Shown here: positions 5,295 through 5,438 of the stretch, piece by piece | How positions within the stretch are numbered: position 1 is the first letter of the stretch | Layout of the letters: each line of letters begins with the position of its first letter | From: Actinobacteria bacterium UBA4719 | GTDB lineage: Bacteria > Actinomycetota > Actinomycetes > Actinomycetales > Dermatophilaceae | NCBI GenBank assembly: GCA_002404345.1 | Contig: DHJN01000230.1 | Coordinates: forward strand, 11,191-16,628 | Direction: 5' to 3' | Length of the DNA stretch: 5,438 nucleotides | Made by a program: the position numbers and the translations under genes | The notes under the pieces: model-generated | Told to the model about the DNA's origin: nothing | What the model saw: the letters and a program-made list of their open reading frames with translations, nothing else | The model's database searches: none

Positions 5295-5438
5295 GTTGCG
5301 CATCGAGGCACCCACCCGAGCCAACCGGTCTGCGGCTTCCGTGCGGGCGGCAACCAGACCAGATGAGGTCTCTACTGCGAAACCAGATGGCCTCGCGACC
5401 GCAACGATGGCCTCGAGGTAGACCTTGAGCTTGGGTTC
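5280..5438 (-). CDS. Alpha-D-phosphohexomutase family protein, C-terminal 52 residues (5' end outside window)
   Basis: The frame enters at the right edge and ends at TAG (5280-5282) after 52 residues. It opens with EPKLKVYLEAIV, which matches the C-terminal phosphate-binding domain of phosphomannomutases/phosphoglucomutases, where the motif reads GTEPKxK. A helical tail follows, containing ARTEAADRLARVGASM and ending NLTAP. Members of this group (PmmB/ManB) interconvert sugar 1- and 6-phosphates, and the PGM2-like branch acts on pentose 1-phosphates. Next to deoC, a phosphopentomutase-like role delivering deoxyribose 5-phosphate is plausible, but the active-site serine and sugar-binding loop lie outside the window. 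The start cannot be seen. Its stop codon sits in the degenerate first copy of the 17-bp array. Confidence 0.78.
   Translation of the reverse strand, partial: EPKLKVYLEAIVAVARPSGFAVETSSGLVAARTEAADRLARVGASMRNLTAP

Noticed and set aside
4888..5421. Plus-strand frame translating the 17-bp array as GHGYSAVMVTARSW
   Set aside because: It runs antisense to both deoC and the mutase end, and the repeat is open by chance on the plus strand. No family resemblance.
1..5438. tRNA, rRNA, insertion sequence or phage elements
   Set aside because: No cloverleaf-like conserved arms, rRNA motifs, transposase motifs or terminal inverted repeats were seen.

Overview
The window is GC-rich, uses GTG and ATG starts, and carries five tandem genes plus one gene end, all on the minus strand. 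Protein content (a two-gene ALDH16-like pair beside a long-form DeoC, a phosphohexomutase C-terminus, and a DUF4129 protein paired with a GDPD-type membrane protein) points to a high-GC actinobacterium. I cannot place it more precisely from the sequence. Because everything is on the minus strand, transcription runs from the right end to the left.

Right to left: (i) 5280-5438 holds the last 52 codons of an alpha-D-phosphohexomutase (PmmB/ManB type). (ii) 5148-5279 is intergenic and holds a 17-bp tandem array (5210-5294) that overlaps the end of the mutase gene, plus a -10-like element placed for leaderless transcription of deoC. (iii) 4149-5147 is deoC, deoxyribose-phosphate aldolase, with all three key catalytic residues. 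(iv) 2668-4128 is a complete, apparently active aldehyde dehydrogenase. (v) 1730-2671 is a second, catalytic-domain-less ALDH-like protein, overlapping the first by ATGA. (vi) 1636-1729 is a short intergenic region with a possible promoter and a weak hairpin. (vii) 532-1635 is a multi-pass membrane protein with a proline-rich N-terminus. (viii) 1-521 is the N-terminal part of a DUF4129 protein that runs off the left edge.

Two functional blocks are visible. The right block looks like deoxyribonucleoside/pentose-phosphate catabolism. The mutase may convert (deoxy)ribose-1-phosphate to the 5-phosphate, DeoC cleaves deoxyribose-5-phosphate to glyceraldehyde-3-phosphate and acetaldehyde, and the ALDH pair may oxidise the aldehyde. 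The left block, GDPD-like membrane protein plus DUF4129 protein, is an envelope-associated pair of unknown biochemical function.

The most interesting points are the two ALDH genes, which together look like a split version of the two-domain ALDH16 enzyme, and the 17-bp array, which appears to derive from, or to have been captured by, the stop-codon end of the mutase gene.
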